Positions 9,084 through 23,685 of a stretch of DNA of 64,000 bases are shown here, in pieces. Numbering within the stretch: position 1 is the stretch's first letter; each line of letters opens with the position of its first letter. The notes below the pieces were generated by a model, which was given only the letters and a program-made list of their open reading frames with translations, did no database searches and had not been told where the DNA came from. The stretch covers positions 108,859 through 172,858 of the forward strand of contig JAWRYS010000708.1 of NCBI GenBank assembly GCA_034769895.1. The letters run 5' to 3'. The position numbers and the translations under genes were made by a program. The DNA is from Magicicada septendecula (lineage: Eukaryota > Arthropoda > Insecta > Hemiptera > Cicadidae).

Positions 9084-10072
9084 ATGGAAGTAAAAATTAC
9101 CTTTGATAAAAAAACCGTTGCAGGTAAACTACCCCTTTCCCTTAACCGATCTTCACCAAAAACAGTAGGTCTTGAGTACTCTACAAATCAGGGCTGTATG
9201 CAAAACATTATTTGATTCTGATTGAATTTCCGGCTGTTATCGTTTGCCATAGAAAATACCCTTGTTAAGACATAAAACGTTGCAGGTAAACTACCCCTTT
9301 CCCTTAACCGATCTTCAATAAAAACAATAGGTCTTGAGAACTCTACAATTTAGGGCTGTATGCAAATAATAATTTGATTCTGTTTGAATTTCCGGCTGTT
9401 ATCGTTTGCCGTAGAAAATACCCTTGTTAAAACATAAAACGTTGCAGGTAAACTACCCCTTTCCCTAAACCGATCTTCAACAAAATCAACAGATCTTGAG
9501 TTCTGTATAATTTAAAAAGGTATGCAGAAGAGTAGTTGATTCTGTTTTAATGTACGGCAGTTATCGTTCGTCATAAAAAAAATTACCCTTGTTAAAATAT
9601 AAAATGTTGCAGGTAAACTACCATATTCCCTTAACCGATCTTCACCAAAACCAACAGGTCTTGAGAACTCTATAATTCAGGGCTGTATGCAAAACATTAT
9701 TTAATTCTGTTTGATTTTGCGGATATTATCGTTTGCCATAGAAAATACCCTTGTTAAAACATAAAACGTTGCTGGTAAACTACCCCTTTCCCTTAACCGA
9801 TCTTCACCAAAAACAACAAGTCTTGAGAACTCTACAATTCTGGGCTGTATGCAAAAGAGTAGTTGATTCTGTTTGAATTCACGGGTGTTATCGATTGCCA
9901 TAAAAAAAATTACCCTTGATTAAAAAAACCGTTGTAGGTAAACTACCCCTTCCCCACAACCGATCTTCACCAAAAACAACCGGTCTTGAGTACTCTACAA
10001 ATCAGGGTAGTATGCAAAAAATTATTTGATTCTGTGTGAATTTGCGGCTGTTATCGTTTGCCAAAAAAAAAA
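9084..10072 (+). repeat. Minisatellite block 3 (6 copies)
   Basis: Six copies with the same A-run variant at the right end as block 2. Confidence 0.95.
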
Positions 10073-10111
10073 TCTACAGACACAAAGACACACAGATAGA
10101 CAGACAGACAG

Positions 10112-11650
10112 TGTAACGCAAAATTTAAGCAATCGCAAATTTTACTAAATCAAACTATGCTGAACGCAAAGAAATATGTATGTTTTAGAAAGCGGGGAGG
10201 TAGTGAAACGCCTGCACCGTTAGGCGGCATTACTTGAAAGAAATTAACTTGTAAAAACTGTAGAGTATAGCGGTAGGTTAGCAACGCCGGCCTTGGGGCT
10301 GACGTCTATAAGGAAGGTAATTTCAGGCTAAGTCACGTTTTGGGACATAAAATGTATTATTCGCTAGGATATTAAGGGTGTTTGCCAATGCTGTAAACTT
10401 TAAGTGCATGTAACAATAGATACCGTTATGTGAGAGAGAGTGATGTGCGAGTGAGATAAATAGAGACGCTAGTTTTTTTTTTAGCACGTGGAACGCGGAA
10501 AACGTTCGACAAATCAGAAAAAGCGTCATGTGTTGCGCGGGAGGTTTTCGCTAAGGAGATTGGGCGATTTTGTATTTAGCGCTAGTTTAAACCTATGGGG
10601 TTGTTTTTCTATCGAGACTTGGTAAGGGAAATTCAAAGCAAGTATAAAATATGAACTTGAAGAGAAATTAGTTAGTCTTCTTCATACCGGCGAAACTACA
10701 CTGAAGAGACTCGCGTACGCTGTTTTGCGTTAACTATATAGATATGTTTTATTAGTAACTTAAAGAATAAAGTAAATGCGCAGAAGTAAACGGAAGTAAG
10801 GGAACGTGGTAATTGCTAACGCGAAAGTTATAAAGTTTAATAAACAGTAATAAGTAAATGAGTGAATGTTCGGAGTAGTAACGAATAACTAAAAGTAAAT
10901 ACTGCATATAAATTTTCATCAATCCGGTATTTTGTGGTGAGATCACTGAAGAGAGCGAATTAGTTCGGGTTAAAGTCACGACGGTATGAGATAATCGAGA
11001 CGCACGCAATGCGAACTGTGTTAGATGCACTTAAGGTAAATTCAATAATACGTGTAAACCAGAGTGTATAATTATACGACATAATTGTATGTATCACCAA
11101 TATGTCAAGTGTAGTGTACATCTGTGATAAAGTGAATTAGTGCATTCATAACCAGGATTAACACGCAACAAACAGCTGCCGACGACTCACCGATCTGCAA
11201 CACCTTAAGGACTACGTACATCGGAAGGATTCTCCACGCAAGTAACAAATAAATGAACATTTGATTCTATATTGTTTGATAAATATATATTTGTAATCAA
11301 ATATATGACTCAATTTGTCTAAAAAGAACTCATTGCCATTAAATAACATTCAAATTGTAAGGTAAAAACTATCCAAGTCATATTAAGAAATTTTGTAGTA
11401 TATAAATGCAAATGAATCATTAAACGTTGATTGATATATCTTAATTTGTGTTTATTATTACTGGCGCCCTGAGGTACAATAAAGAGTCGGTACACTGGAG
11501 TAAGTGTTATAGAGTATTAAGTAGAAATATTAATATTATCAGTGATTAAAGTAGTTTGTAAACCTTACTTCTCACATGCTCGTAGGCCAACATAATGTGC
11601 AAATTAATAATTTAACTCTTTCATAAAGGCCTATCTAGTAGTGTATTACA
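10112..11650 (+). mobile_element. LTR-like element, unit 4
   Basis: 1539 bp, with one extra T in the run near 10472-10481. It shares GATGTGCGAGTG with unit 3. Confidence 0.6.
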
Positions 11651-11797
11651 ACAGACACACAGACAGACAGACACACACACAGACACTTTTCGAAAAATCC
11701 CTTTTTGCATGTTTTGAGTGTAGTACAATCAGAATCTGCAATAATCTCGAACACGATTTTTTTTTGCCATCACCATACTTCCATTTCCTTAAGGAAC

Positions 11798-12788
11798 ATG
11801 GAAGTAAAAATTACCTTTGATAAAAAAACCGTTGCAGGTAAACTACCCCTTTCCCTTAACCGATCTTCACCAAAAACAGTAGGTCTTGAGTACTCTACAA
11901 ATCAGGGCTGTATGCAAAACATTATTTGATTCTGATTGAATTTCCGGCTGTTATCGTTTGCCATAGAAAATACCCTTGTTAAGACATAAAACGTTGCAGG
12001 TAAACTACCCCTTTCCCTTAACCGATCTTCAATAAAAACAATAGGTCTTGAGAACTCTACAATTTAGGGCTGTATGCAAATAATAATTTGATTCTGTTTG
12101 AATTTCCGGCTGTTATCGTTTGCCGTAGAAAATACCCTTGTTAAAACATAAAACGTTGCAGGTAAACTACCCCTTTCCCTAAACCGATCTTCAACAAAAT
12201 CAACAGATCTTGAGTTCTGTATAATTCAAAAAGGTATGCAGAAGAGTAGTTGATTCTGTTTTAATGTACGGCAGTTATCGTTCGTCATAAAAAAAATTAC
12301 CCTTGTTAAAATATAAAATGTTGCAGGTAAACTACCATATTCCCTTAACCGATCTTCACCAAAACCAACAGGTCTTGAGAACTCTATAATTCAGGGCTGT
12401 ATGCAAAACATTATTTAATTCTGTTTGATTTTGCGGATATTATCGTTTGCCATAGAAAATACCCTTGTTAAAACATAAAACGTTGCTGGTAAACTACCCC
12501 TTTCCCTTAACCGATCTTCACCAAAAACAACAAGTCTTGAGAACTCTACAATTCTGGGCTGTATGCAAAAGAGTAGTTGATTCTGTTTGAATTCACGGGT
12601 GTTATCGATTGCCATAAAAAAAATTACCCTTGATTAAAAAAAACCGTTGTAGGTAAACTACCCCTTCCCCACAACCGATCTTCACCAAAAACAACCGGGC
12701 TTGAGTACTCTACAAATCAGGGTATTATGCAAAAAATTATTTGATTCTGTGTAAATTTGCGGCTGTTATCGTTTGCCAAAAAAAAAAA
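11798..12788 (+). repeat. Minisatellite block 4 (6 copies)
   Basis: Six copies. Variants include CCGGGCTTGAG in the last copy near 12698. Confidence 0.95.
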
Positions 12789-12827
12789 TCTACAGACACA
12801 AAGACACACAGATAGACAGACAGACAG

Positions 12828-14363
12828 TGTAACGCAAAATTTAAGCAATCGCAAATTTTACTAAATCAAACTATGCTGAACGCAAAGAAATATGTATGTT
12901 TTAGAAAGCGGGGAGGTAGTGAAACGCCTGCACCATTAGGCGGCATTACTTGAAAGAAATTAACTTGTAAAAACTGTAGAGTATAGCGGTAGGTTAGCAA
13001 CGCCGGCCTTGGGGCTGACGTCTATAAGGAAGGTAATTTCAGGCTGTCACGTTTTGGGACATAAAATGTATTATTCGCTAGGATATTAAGGGTGTTTGCC
13101 AATGCTGTAAACTTTAAGTGCATGTAACAATAGATACCGTTATGTGAGAGAGAGTGATGTGTGAGTGAGATAAATAGAGACGCTAGTTTTTTTTTAGCAC
13201 GTGGAACGCGGAAAACGTTCGACAAATCAGAAAAAGCGTCATGTGTTGCGCGGGAGGTTTTCGCTAAGGAGATTGGGCGATTTTGTATTTAGCGCTAGTT
13301 TAAACCTATGGGGTTGTTTTTCTATCGAGACTTGGTAAGGGAAATTCAAAGCAAGTATAAAATATGAACTTGAAGAGAAATTAGTTAGTCTTCTTCATAC
13401 CGGCGAAACTACACTGAAGAGACTCGCGTACGCTGTTTTGCGTTAACTATATAGATATGTTTTATTAGTAACTTAAAGAATAAAGTAAATGCGCAGAAGT
13501 AAACGGAAGTAAGGGAACGTGGTAATTGCTAACGCGAAAGTTATAAAGTTTAATAAACAGTAATAAGTAAATGAGTGAATGTTCGGAGTAGTAACGAATA
13601 ACTAAAAGTAAATACTGCATATAAATTTTCATCAATCCGGTATTTTGTGGTGAGATCACTGAAGAGAGCGAATTAGTTCGGGTTAAAGTCACGACGGTAT
13701 GAGATAATCGAGACGCACGCAATGCGAACTGTGTTAGATGCACTTAAGGTAAATTCAATAATACGTGTAAACCAGAGTGTATAATTATACGACATAATTG
13801 TATGTATCACCAATATGTCAAGTGTAGTGTACATCTGTGATAAAGTGAATTAGTGCATTCATAACCAGGATTAACACGCAACAAACAGCTGCCGACGACT
13901 CACCGATCTGCAACACCTTAAGGACTACGTACATCGGAAGGATTCTCCACGCAAGTAACAAATAAATGAACATTTGATTCTATATTGTTTGATAAATATA
14001 TATTTGTAATCAAATATATGACTCAATTTGTCTAAAAAGAACTCATTGCCATTAAATAACATTCAAATTGTAAGGTAAAAACTATCCAAGTCATATTAAG
14101 AAATTTTGTAGTATATAAATGCAAATGAATCATTAAACGTTGATTGATATATCTTAATTTGTGTTTATTATTACTGGCGCCCTGAGGTACAATAAAGAGT
14201 CGGTACACTGGAGTAAGTGTTATAGAGTATTAAGTAGAAATATTAATATTATCAGTGATTAAAGTAGTTTGTAAACCTTACTTCTCACATGCTCGTAGGC
14301 CAACATAATGTGCAAATTAATAATTTAACTCTTTCATAAAGGCCTATCTAGTAGTGTATTACA
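12828..14363 (+). mobile_element. LTR-like element, unit 5
   Basis: 1536 bp. It has the two-base deletion also seen in units 3, 8 and 10, and CACCATTAGG (A at 12935). Confidence 0.6.
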
Positions 14364-14509
14364 ACAGACACACAGACAGACAGACACACACACAGACACT
14401 TTTCAAAAAATCCCTTTTTGCATGTTTTGAGTGTAGTACAATCAGAATCTGCAATAATCTCGAACACGATTTTTTTTGCCATCACCATACTTCCATTTCC
14501 TTAAGGAAC

Positions 14510-15502
14510 ATGGAAGTAAAAATTACCTTTGATAAAAAAACCGTTGCAGGTAAATTACCCCTTTCCCTTAACCGAGCTTCACCAAAAACAGTAGGTCTTG
14601 AGTACTCTACAAATCAGGGCTGTATGCAAAACATTATTTGATTCTGATTGAATTTCCGGCTGTTATCGTTTGCCATAGAAAATACCCTTGTTAAGACATA
14701 AAACGTTGCAGGTAAACTACCCCTTTCCCTTAACCGATCTTCAATAAAAACAATAGGTCTTGAGAACTCTACAATTTAGGGCTGTATGCAAATAATAATT
14801 TGATTCTGTTTGAATTTCCGGCTGTTATCGTTTGCCTTAGAAAATACCCTTGTTAAAACATAAAACGTTGCAGGTAAACACTACCCCTTCCCTAAACCGA
14901 TCTTCAACAAATTCAACAGATCTTGAGTTCTGTATAATTCAAAAAGGTATGCAGAAGAGTAGTTGATTCTGTTTTAATGTACGGCAGTTATCGTTCGTCA
15001 TAAAAAAATTACCCTTGTTAAAACATAAAATGTTGCAGGTAAACTACCATATTCCCTTAACCGATCTTCACCAAAACCAACAGGTCTTGAGAACTCTATA
15101 ATTCAGGGCTGTATGCAAAACATTATTTAATTCTGTTTGATTTTGCGGATATTATCGTTTGCCATAGAAAATACCCTTGTTAAAACATAAAACGTTGCTG
15201 GTAAACTACCCCTTTCCCTTAACCGATCTTCACCAAAAACAACAAGTCTTGAGAACTCTACAATTCTGGGCTGTATGCAAAAGAGTAGTTGATTCTGTTT
15301 GAATTCACGGCTGTTATCGATTGCCATAAAAAAAAATTACCCTTGATTAAAAAAAACCGTTGTAGGTAAACTACCCCTTCCCCACAACCGATCTTCACCA
15401 AAAACAACCGGTCTTGAGTACTCTACAAATCAGGGTTGTATGCAAAAAAGTATTTGATTCTGTTTGAATTTGCGGCAGTTATCGTTTGCCATAGAAAAAA
15501 AA
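14510..15502 (+). repeat. Minisatellite block 5 (6 copies)
   Basis: Six copies. A CA insertion near 14880 (GGTAAACACTACC) recurs in blocks 7 and 9 and marks the dimer pattern. Confidence 0.95.
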
Positions 15503-15541
15503 TCTACAGACACAAAGACACACAGATAGACAGACAGACAG

Positions 15542-17079
15542 TGTAACGCAAAATTTAAGCAATCGCAAATTTTACTAAATCAAACTATGCTGAACGCAAA
15601 GAAATATGTATGTTTTAGAAAGCGGGGAGGTAGTGAAACGCCTGCACCGTTAGGCGGCATTACTTGAAAGAAATTAACTTGTAAAAACTGTAGAGTATAG
15701 CGGTAGGTTAACAACGCCGGCCTTGGGGCTGACGTCTATAAGGAAGGTAATTTCAGGCTAAGTCACGTTTTGGGACATAAAATGTATTATTCGCTAGGAT
15801 ATTAAGGGTGTTTGCCAATGCTGTAAACTTTAAGTGCATGTAACAATAGATACCGTTATGTGAGAGAGAGTGATGTGTGAGTGAGATAAATAGAGACGCT
15901 AGTTTTTTTGTAGCACGTGGAACGCGGAAAACGTTCGACAAATCAGAAAAAGCGTCATGTGTTGCGCGGGAGGTTTTCGCTAAGGAGATTGGGCGATTTT
16001 GTATTTAGCGCTAGTTTAAACCTATGGGGTTGTTTTTCTATCGAGACTTGGTAAGGGAAATTCAAAGCAAGTATAAAATATGAACTTGAAGAGAAATTAG
16101 TTAGTCTTCTTCATACCGGCGAAACTACACTGAAGAGACTCGCGTACGCTGTTTTGCGTTAACTATATAGATATGTTTTATTAGTAACTTAAAGAATAAA
16201 GTAAATGCGCAGAAGTAAACGGAAGTAAGGGAACGTGGTAATTGCTAACGCGAAAGTTATAAAGTTTAATAAACAGTAATAAGTAAATGAGTGAATGTTC
16301 GGAGTAGTAACGAATAACTAAAAGTAAATACTGCATATAAATTTTCATCAATCCGGTATTTTGTGGTGAGATCACTGAAGAGAGCGAATTAGTTCGGGTT
16401 AAAGTCACGACGGTATGAGATAATCGAGACGCACGCAATGCGAACTGTGTTAGATGCACTTAAGGTAAATTCAATAATACGTGTAAACCAGAGTGTATAA
16501 TTATACGACATAATTGTATGTATCACCAATATGTCAAGTGTAGTGTACATCTGTGATAAAGTGAATTAGTGCATTCATAACCAGGATTAACACGCAACAA
16601 ACAGCTGCCGACGACTCACCGATCTGCAACACCTTAAGGACTACGTACATCGGAAGGATTCTCCACGCAAGTAACAAATAAATGAACATTTGATTCTATA
16701 TTGTTTGATAAATATATATTTGTAATCAAATATATGACTCAATTTGTCTAAAAAGAACTCATTGCCATTAAATAACATTCAAATTGTAAGGTAAAAACTA
16801 TCCAAGTCATATTAAGAAATTTTGTAGTATATAAATGCAAATGAATCATTAAACGTTGATTGATATATCTTAATTTGTGTTTATTATTACTGGCGCCCTG
16901 AGGTACAATAAAGAGTCGGTACACTGGAGTAAGTGTTATAGAGTATTAAGTAGAAATATTAATATTATCAGTGATTAAAGTAGTTTGTAAACCTTACTTC
17001 TCACATGCTCGTAGGCCAACATAATGTGCAAATTAATAATTTAACTCTTTCATAAAGGCCTATCTAGTAGTGTATTACA
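15542..17079 (+). mobile_element. LTR-like element, unit 6
   Basis: 1538 bp. G at 15910 interrupts the T run that is pure in other units. Confidence 0.6.
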
Positions 17080-17226
17080 ACAGACACACAGACAGACAGA
17101 CACACACACAGACACTTTTCAAAAAATCCCTTTTTGCATGTTTTGAGTGTAGTACAATCAGAATCTGCAATAATCTCGAACACGATTTTTTTTTGCCATC
17201 ACCATACTTCCATTTCCTTAAGGAAC

Positions 17227-18217
17227 ATGGAAGTAAAAATTACCTTTGATAAAAAAACCGCTGCAGGTAAATTACCCCTTTCCCTTAACCGAGCTTCACC
17301 AAAAACAGTAGGTCTTGAGTACTCTACAAATCAGGGCTGTATGCAAAACATTATTTGATTCTGATTGAATTTCCGGCTGTTATCGTTTGCCATAGAAAAT
17401 ACCCTTGTTAAAACATAAAACGTTGCAGGTAAACTACCCCTTTCCCTTAACCGATCTTCAATAAAAACAATAGGTCTTGAGAACTCTACAATTTAGGGCA
17501 GTATGCAAATAATAATTTGATTCTGTTTGAATTTCCGGCTGTTATCGTTTGCCTTAGAAAATACCCTTGTTAAAACATAAAACGTTGCAGGTAAACTACC
17601 CCTTCCCTAAACCGATCTTCAACAAAATCAACAGATCTTGAGTTCTGTATAATTCAAAAAGGTATGCAGAAGAGTAGTTGATTCTGTTTTAATGTACGGC
17701 AGTTATCGTTCGTCATAAAAAAATTACCCTTGTTAAAACATAAAATGTTGCAGGTAAACTACCATATTCCCTTAACCGATCTTCACCAAAACCAACAGGT
17801 CTTGAGAACTCTATAATTCTGGGCTGTATGCAAAACATTATTTAATTCTGTTTGATTTTGCGGATATTATCGTTTGCCATAGAAAATACCCTTGTTAAAA
17901 CATAAAACGTTGCTGGTAAACTACCCCTTTCCCTTAACCGATCTTCACCAAAAACAACAAGTCTTGAGAACTCTACAATTCTGGGCTGTATGCAAAAGAG
18001 TAGTTGATTCTGTTTGAATTCACGGCTGTTATCGATTGCCATAAAAAAAAATTACCCTTGATTAAAAAAAACCGTTGTAGGTAAACTACCCCTTCCCCAC
18101 AACCGATCTTCACCAAAAACAACCGGTCTTGAGTACTCTACAAATCAGGGTTGTATGCAAAAAAGTATTTGATTCTGTTTGAATTTGCGGCAGTTATCGT
18201 TTGCCATAGAAAAAAAA
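17227..18217 (+). repeat. Minisatellite block 6 (6 copies)
   Basis: Six copies. CTGCAG at 17261 (TTGCAG in most units) is shared only with block 8, 5429 bp away. Confidence 0.95.
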
Positions 18218-18256
18218 TCTACAGACACAAAGACACACAGATAGATAGACAGACAG

Positions 18257-19794
18257 TGTAACGCAAAATTTAAGCAATCGCAAATTTTACTAAATCAAAC
18301 TATGCTGAACGCAAAGAAATATGTATGTTTTAGAAAGCGGGGAGGTAGTGAAACGCCTGCACCGTTAGGCGGCATTACTTGAAAGAAATTAACTTGTAAA
18401 AACTGTAGAGTATAGCGGTAGGTTAACAACGCCGGCCTTGGGGCTGACGTCTATAAGGAAGGTAATTTCAGGCTAAGTCACGTTTTGGGACATAAAATGT
18501 ATTATTCGCTAGGATATTAAGGGTGTTTGCCAATGCTGTAAACTTTAAGTGCATGTAACAATAGATACCGTTATGTGAGAGAGAGTGATGTGTGAGTGAG
18601 ATAAATAGAGACGCTAGTTTTTTTTTAGCACGTGGAACGCGGAAAACGTTCGACAAATCAGAAAAAGCGTCATGTGTTGCGCGGGAGGTTTTCGCTAAGG
18701 AGATTGGGCGATTTTGTATTTAGCGCTAGTTTAAACCTATGGGGTTGTTTTTCTATCGAGACTTGGTAAGGGAAATTCAAAGCAAGTATAAAATATGAAC
18801 TTGAAGAGAAATTAGTTAGTCTTCTTCATACCGGCGAAACTACACTGAAGAGACTCGCGTACGCTGTTTTGCGTTAACTATATAGATATGTTTTATTAGT
18901 AACTTAAAGAATAAAGTAAATGCGCAGAAGTAAACGGAAGTAAGGGAACGTGGTAATTGCTAACGCGAAAGTTATAAAGTTTAATAAACAGTAATAAGTA
19001 AATGAGTGAATGTTCGGAGTAGTAACGAATAACTAAAAGTAAATACTGCATATAAATTTTCATCAATCCGGTATTTTGTGGTGAGATCACTGAAGAGAGC
19101 GAATTAGTTCGGGTTAAAGTCACGACGGTATGAGATAATCGAGACGCACGCAATGCGAACTGTGTTAGATGCACTTAAGGTAAATTCAATAATACGTGTA
19201 AACCAGAGTGTATAATTATACGACATAATTGTATGTATCACCAATATGTCAAGTGTAGTGTACATCTGTGATAAAGTGAATTAGTGCATTCATAACCAGG
19301 ATTAACACGCAACAAACAGCTGCCGACGACTCACCGATCTGCAACACCTTAAGGACTACGTACATCGGAAGGATTCTCCACGCAAGTAACAAATAAATGA
19401 ACATTTGATTCTATATTGTTTGATAAATATATATTTGTAATCAAATATATGACTCAATTTGTCTAAAAAGAACTCATTGCCATTAAATAACATTCAAATT
19501 GTAAGGTAAAAACTATCCAAGTCATATTAAGAAATTTTGTAGTATATAAATGCAAATGAATCATTAAACGTTGATTGATATATCTTAATTTGTGTTTATT
19601 ATTACTGGCGCCCTGAGGTACAATAAAGAGTCGGTACACTGGAGTAAGTGTTATAGAGTATTAAGTAGAAATATTAATATTATCAGTGATTAAAGTAGTT
19701 TGTAAACCTTACTTCTCACATGCTCGTAGGCCAACATAATGTGCAAATTAATAATTTAACTCTTTCATAAAGGCCTATCTAGTAGTGTATTACA
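18257..19794 (+). mobile_element. LTR-like element, unit 7
   Basis: 1538 bp, preceded by the GATAGATAG microsatellite variant shared with unit 9. Confidence 0.6.
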
Positions 19795-19940
19795 ACAGAC
19801 ACACAGACAGACAGACACACACACAGACACTTTTCAAAAAATCCCTTTTTGCATGTTTTGAGTGTAGTACAATCAGAATCTGCAATAATCTCGAACACGA
19901 TTTTTTTTGCCATCACCATACTTCCATTTCCTTAAGGAAC

Positions 19941-20933
19941 ATGGAAGTAAAAATTACCTTTGATAAAAAAACCGTTGCAGGTAAATTACCCCTTTCCCTT
20001 AACCGAGCTTCACCAAAAACAGTAGGTCTTGAGTACTCTACAAATCAGGGCTGTATGCAAAACATTATTTGATTCTGATTGAATTTCCGGCTGTTATCGT
20101 TTGCCATAGAAAATACCCTTGTTAAGACATAAAACGTTGCAGGTAAACTACCCCTTTCCCTTAACCGATCTTCAATAAAAACAATAGGTCTTGAGAACTC
20201 TACAATTTAGGGCTGTATGCAAATAATAATTTGATTCTGTTTGAATTTCCGGCTGTTATCGTTTGCCTTAGAAAATACCCTTGTTAAAACATAAAACGTT
20301 GCAGGTAAACACTACCCCTTCCCTAAACCGATCTTCAACAAATTCAACAGATCTTGAGTTCTGTATAATTCAAAAAGGTATGCAGAAGAGTAGTTGATTC
20401 TGTTTTAATGTACGGCAGTTATCGTTCGTCATAAAAAAATTACCCTTGTTAAAACATAAAATGTTGCAGGTAAACTACCATATTCCCTTAACCGATCTTC
20501 ACCAAAACCAACAGGTCTTGAGAACTCTATAATTCAGGGCTGTATGCAAAACATTATTTAATTCTGTTTGATTTTGCGGATATTATCGTTTGCCATAGAA
20601 AATACCCTTGTTAAAACATAAAACGTTGCTGGTAAACTACCCCTTTCCCTTAACCGATCTTCACCAAAAACAACAAGTCTTGAGAACTCTACAATTCTGG
20701 GCTGTATGCAAAAGAGTAGTTGATTCTGTTTGAATTCACGGCTGTTATCGATTGCCATAAAAAAAAATTACCCTTGATTAAAAAAAACCGTCGTAGGTAA
20801 ACTACCCCTTCCCCACAACCGATCTTCACCAAAAACAACCGGTCTTGAGTACTCTACAAATCAGGGTTGTATGCAAAAAAGTATTTGATTCTGTTTGAAT
20901 TTGCGGCAGTTATCGTTTGCCATAGAAAAAAAA
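19941..20933 (+). repeat. Minisatellite block 7 (6 copies)
   Basis: Six copies. The CA insertion lies near 20311 as in blocks 5 and 9, and a private CCGTCGTAGG occurs near 20788. Confidence 0.95.
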
Positions 20934-20972
20934 TCTACAGACACAAAGACACACAGATAGACAGACAGACAG

Positions 20973-22508
20973 TGTAACGCAAAATTTAAGCAATCGCAAA
21001 TTTTACTAAATCAAACTATGCTGAACGCAAAGAAATATGTATGTTTTAGAAAGCGGGGAGGTAGTGAAACGCCTGCACCGTTAGGCGGCATTACTTGAAA
21101 GAAATTAACTTGTAAAAACTGTAGAGTATAGCGGTAGGTTAACAACGCCGGCCTTGGGGCTGACGTCTATAAGGAAGGTAATTTCAGGCTGTCACGTTTT
21201 GGGACATAAAATGTATTATTCGCTAGGATATTAAGGGTGTTTGCCAATGCTGTAAACTTTAAGTGCATGTAACAATAGATACCGTTATGTGAGAGAGAGT
21301 GATGTGTGAGTGAGATAAATAGAGACGCTAGTTTTTTTTTAGCACGTGGAACGCGGAAAACGTTCGACAAATCAGAAAAAGCGTCATGTGTTGCGCGGGA
21401 GGTTTTCGCTAAGGAGATTGGGCGATTTTGTATTTAGCGCTAGTTTAAACCTATGGGGTTGTTTTTCTATCGAGACTTGGTAAGGGAAATTCAAAGCAAG
21501 TATAAAATATGAACTTGAAGAGAAATTAGTTAGTCTTCTTCATACCGGCGAAACTACACTGAAGAGACTCGCGTACGCTGTTTTGCGTTAACTATATAGA
21601 TATGTTTTATTAGTAACTTAAAGAATAAAGTAAATGCGCAGAAGTAAACGGAAGTAAGGGAACGTGGTAATTGCTAACGCGAAAGTTATAAAGTTTAATA
21701 AACAGTAATAAGTAAATGAGTGAATGTTCGGAGTAGTAACGAATAACTAAAAGTAAATACTGCATATAAATTTTCATCAATCCGGTATTTTGTGGTGAGA
21801 TCACTGAAGAGAGCGAATTAGTTCGGGTTAAAGTCACGACGGTATGAGATAATCGAGACGCACGCAATGCGAACTGTGTTAGATGCACTTAAGGTAAATT
21901 CAATAATACGTGTAAACCAGAGTGTATAATTATACGACATAATTGTATGTATCACCAATATGTCAAGTGTAGTGTACATCTGTGATAAAGTGAATTAGTG
22001 CATTCATAACCAGGATTAACACGCAACAAACAGCTGCCGACGACTCACCGATCTGCAACACCTTAAGGACTACGTACATCGGAAGGATTCTCCACGCAAG
22101 TAACAAATAAATGAACATTTGATTCTATATTGTTTGATAAATATATATTTGTAATCAAATATATGACTCAATTTGTCTAAAAAGAACTCATTGCCATTAA
22201 ATAACATTCAAATTGTAAGGTAAAAACTATCCAAGTCATATTAAGAAATTTTGTAGTATATAAATGCAAATGAATCATTAAACGTTGATTGATATATCTT
22301 AATTTGTGTTTATTATTACTGGCGCCCTGAGGTACAATAAAGAGTCGGTACACTGGAGTAAGTGTTATAGAGTATTAAGTAGAAATATTAATATTATCAG
22401 TGATTAAAGTAGTTTGTAAACCTTACTTCTCACATGCTCGTAGGCCAACATAATGTGCAAATTAATAATTTAACTCTTTCATAAAGGCCTATCTAGTAGT
22501 GTATTACA
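20973..22508 (+). mobile_element. LTR-like element, unit 8
   Basis: 1536 bp, with the two-base deletion near 21190 (GGCTGTCACG). It resembles unit 10. Confidence 0.6.
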
Positions 22509-22655
22509 ACAGACACACAGACAGACAGACACACACACAGACACTTTTCAAAAAATCCCTTTTTGCATGTTTTGAGTGTAGTACAATCAGAATCTGCAAT
22601 AATCTCGAACACGATTTTTTTTTGCCATCACCATACTTCCATTTCCTTAAGGAAC

Positions 22656-23646
22656 ATGGAAGTAAAAATTACCTTTGATAAAAAAACCGCTGCAGGTAAA
22701 TTACCCCTTTCCCTTAACCGAGCTTCACCAAAAACAGTAGGTCTTGAGTACTCTACAAATCAGGGCTGTATGCAAAACATTATTTGATTCTGATTGAATT
22801 TCCGGCTGTTATCGTTTGCCATAGAAAATACCCTTGTTAAAACATAAAACGTTGCAGGTAAACTACCCCTTTCCCTTAACCGATCTTCAATAAAAACAAT
22901 AGGTCTTGAGAACTCTACAATTTAGGGCAGTATGCAAATAATAATTTGATTCTGTTTGAATTTCCGGCTGTTATCGTTTGCCTTAGAAAATACCCTTGTT
23001 AAAACATAAAACGTTGCAGGTAAACTACCCCTTCCCTAAACCGATCTTCAACAAAATCAACAGATCTTGAGTTCTGTATAATTCAAAAAGGTATGCAGAA
23101 GAGTAGTTGATTCTGTTTTAATGTACGGCAGTTATCGTTCGTCATAAAAAAATTACCCTTGTTAAAACATAAAATGTTGCAGGTAAACTACCATATTCCC
23201 TTAACCGATCTTCACCAAAACCAACAGGTCTTGAGAACTCTATAATTCTGGGCTGTATGCAAAACATTATTTAATTCTGTTTGATTTTGCGGATATTATC
23301 GTTTGCCATAGAAAATACCCTTGTTAAAACATAAAACGTTGCTGGTAAACTACCCCTTTCCCTTAACCGATCTTCACCAAAAACAACAAGTCTTGAGAAC
23401 TCTACAATTCTGGGCTGTATGCAAAAGAGTAGTTGATTCTGTTTGAATTCACGGCTGTTATCGATTGCCATAAAAAAAAATTACCCTTGATTAAAAAAAA
23501 CCGTTGTAGGTAAACTACCCCTTCCCCACAACCGATCTTCACCAAAAACAACCGGTCTTGAGTACTCTACAAATCAGGGTTGTATGCAAAAAAGTATTTG
23601 ATTCTGTTTGAATTTGCGGCAGTTATCGTTTGCCATAGAAAAAAAA
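22656..23646 (+). repeat. Minisatellite block 8 (6 copies)
   Basis: Six copies, with CTGCAG at 22690 as in block 6. Confidence 0.95.
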
Positions 23647-23685
23647 TCTACAGACACAAAGACACACAGATAGATAGACAGACAG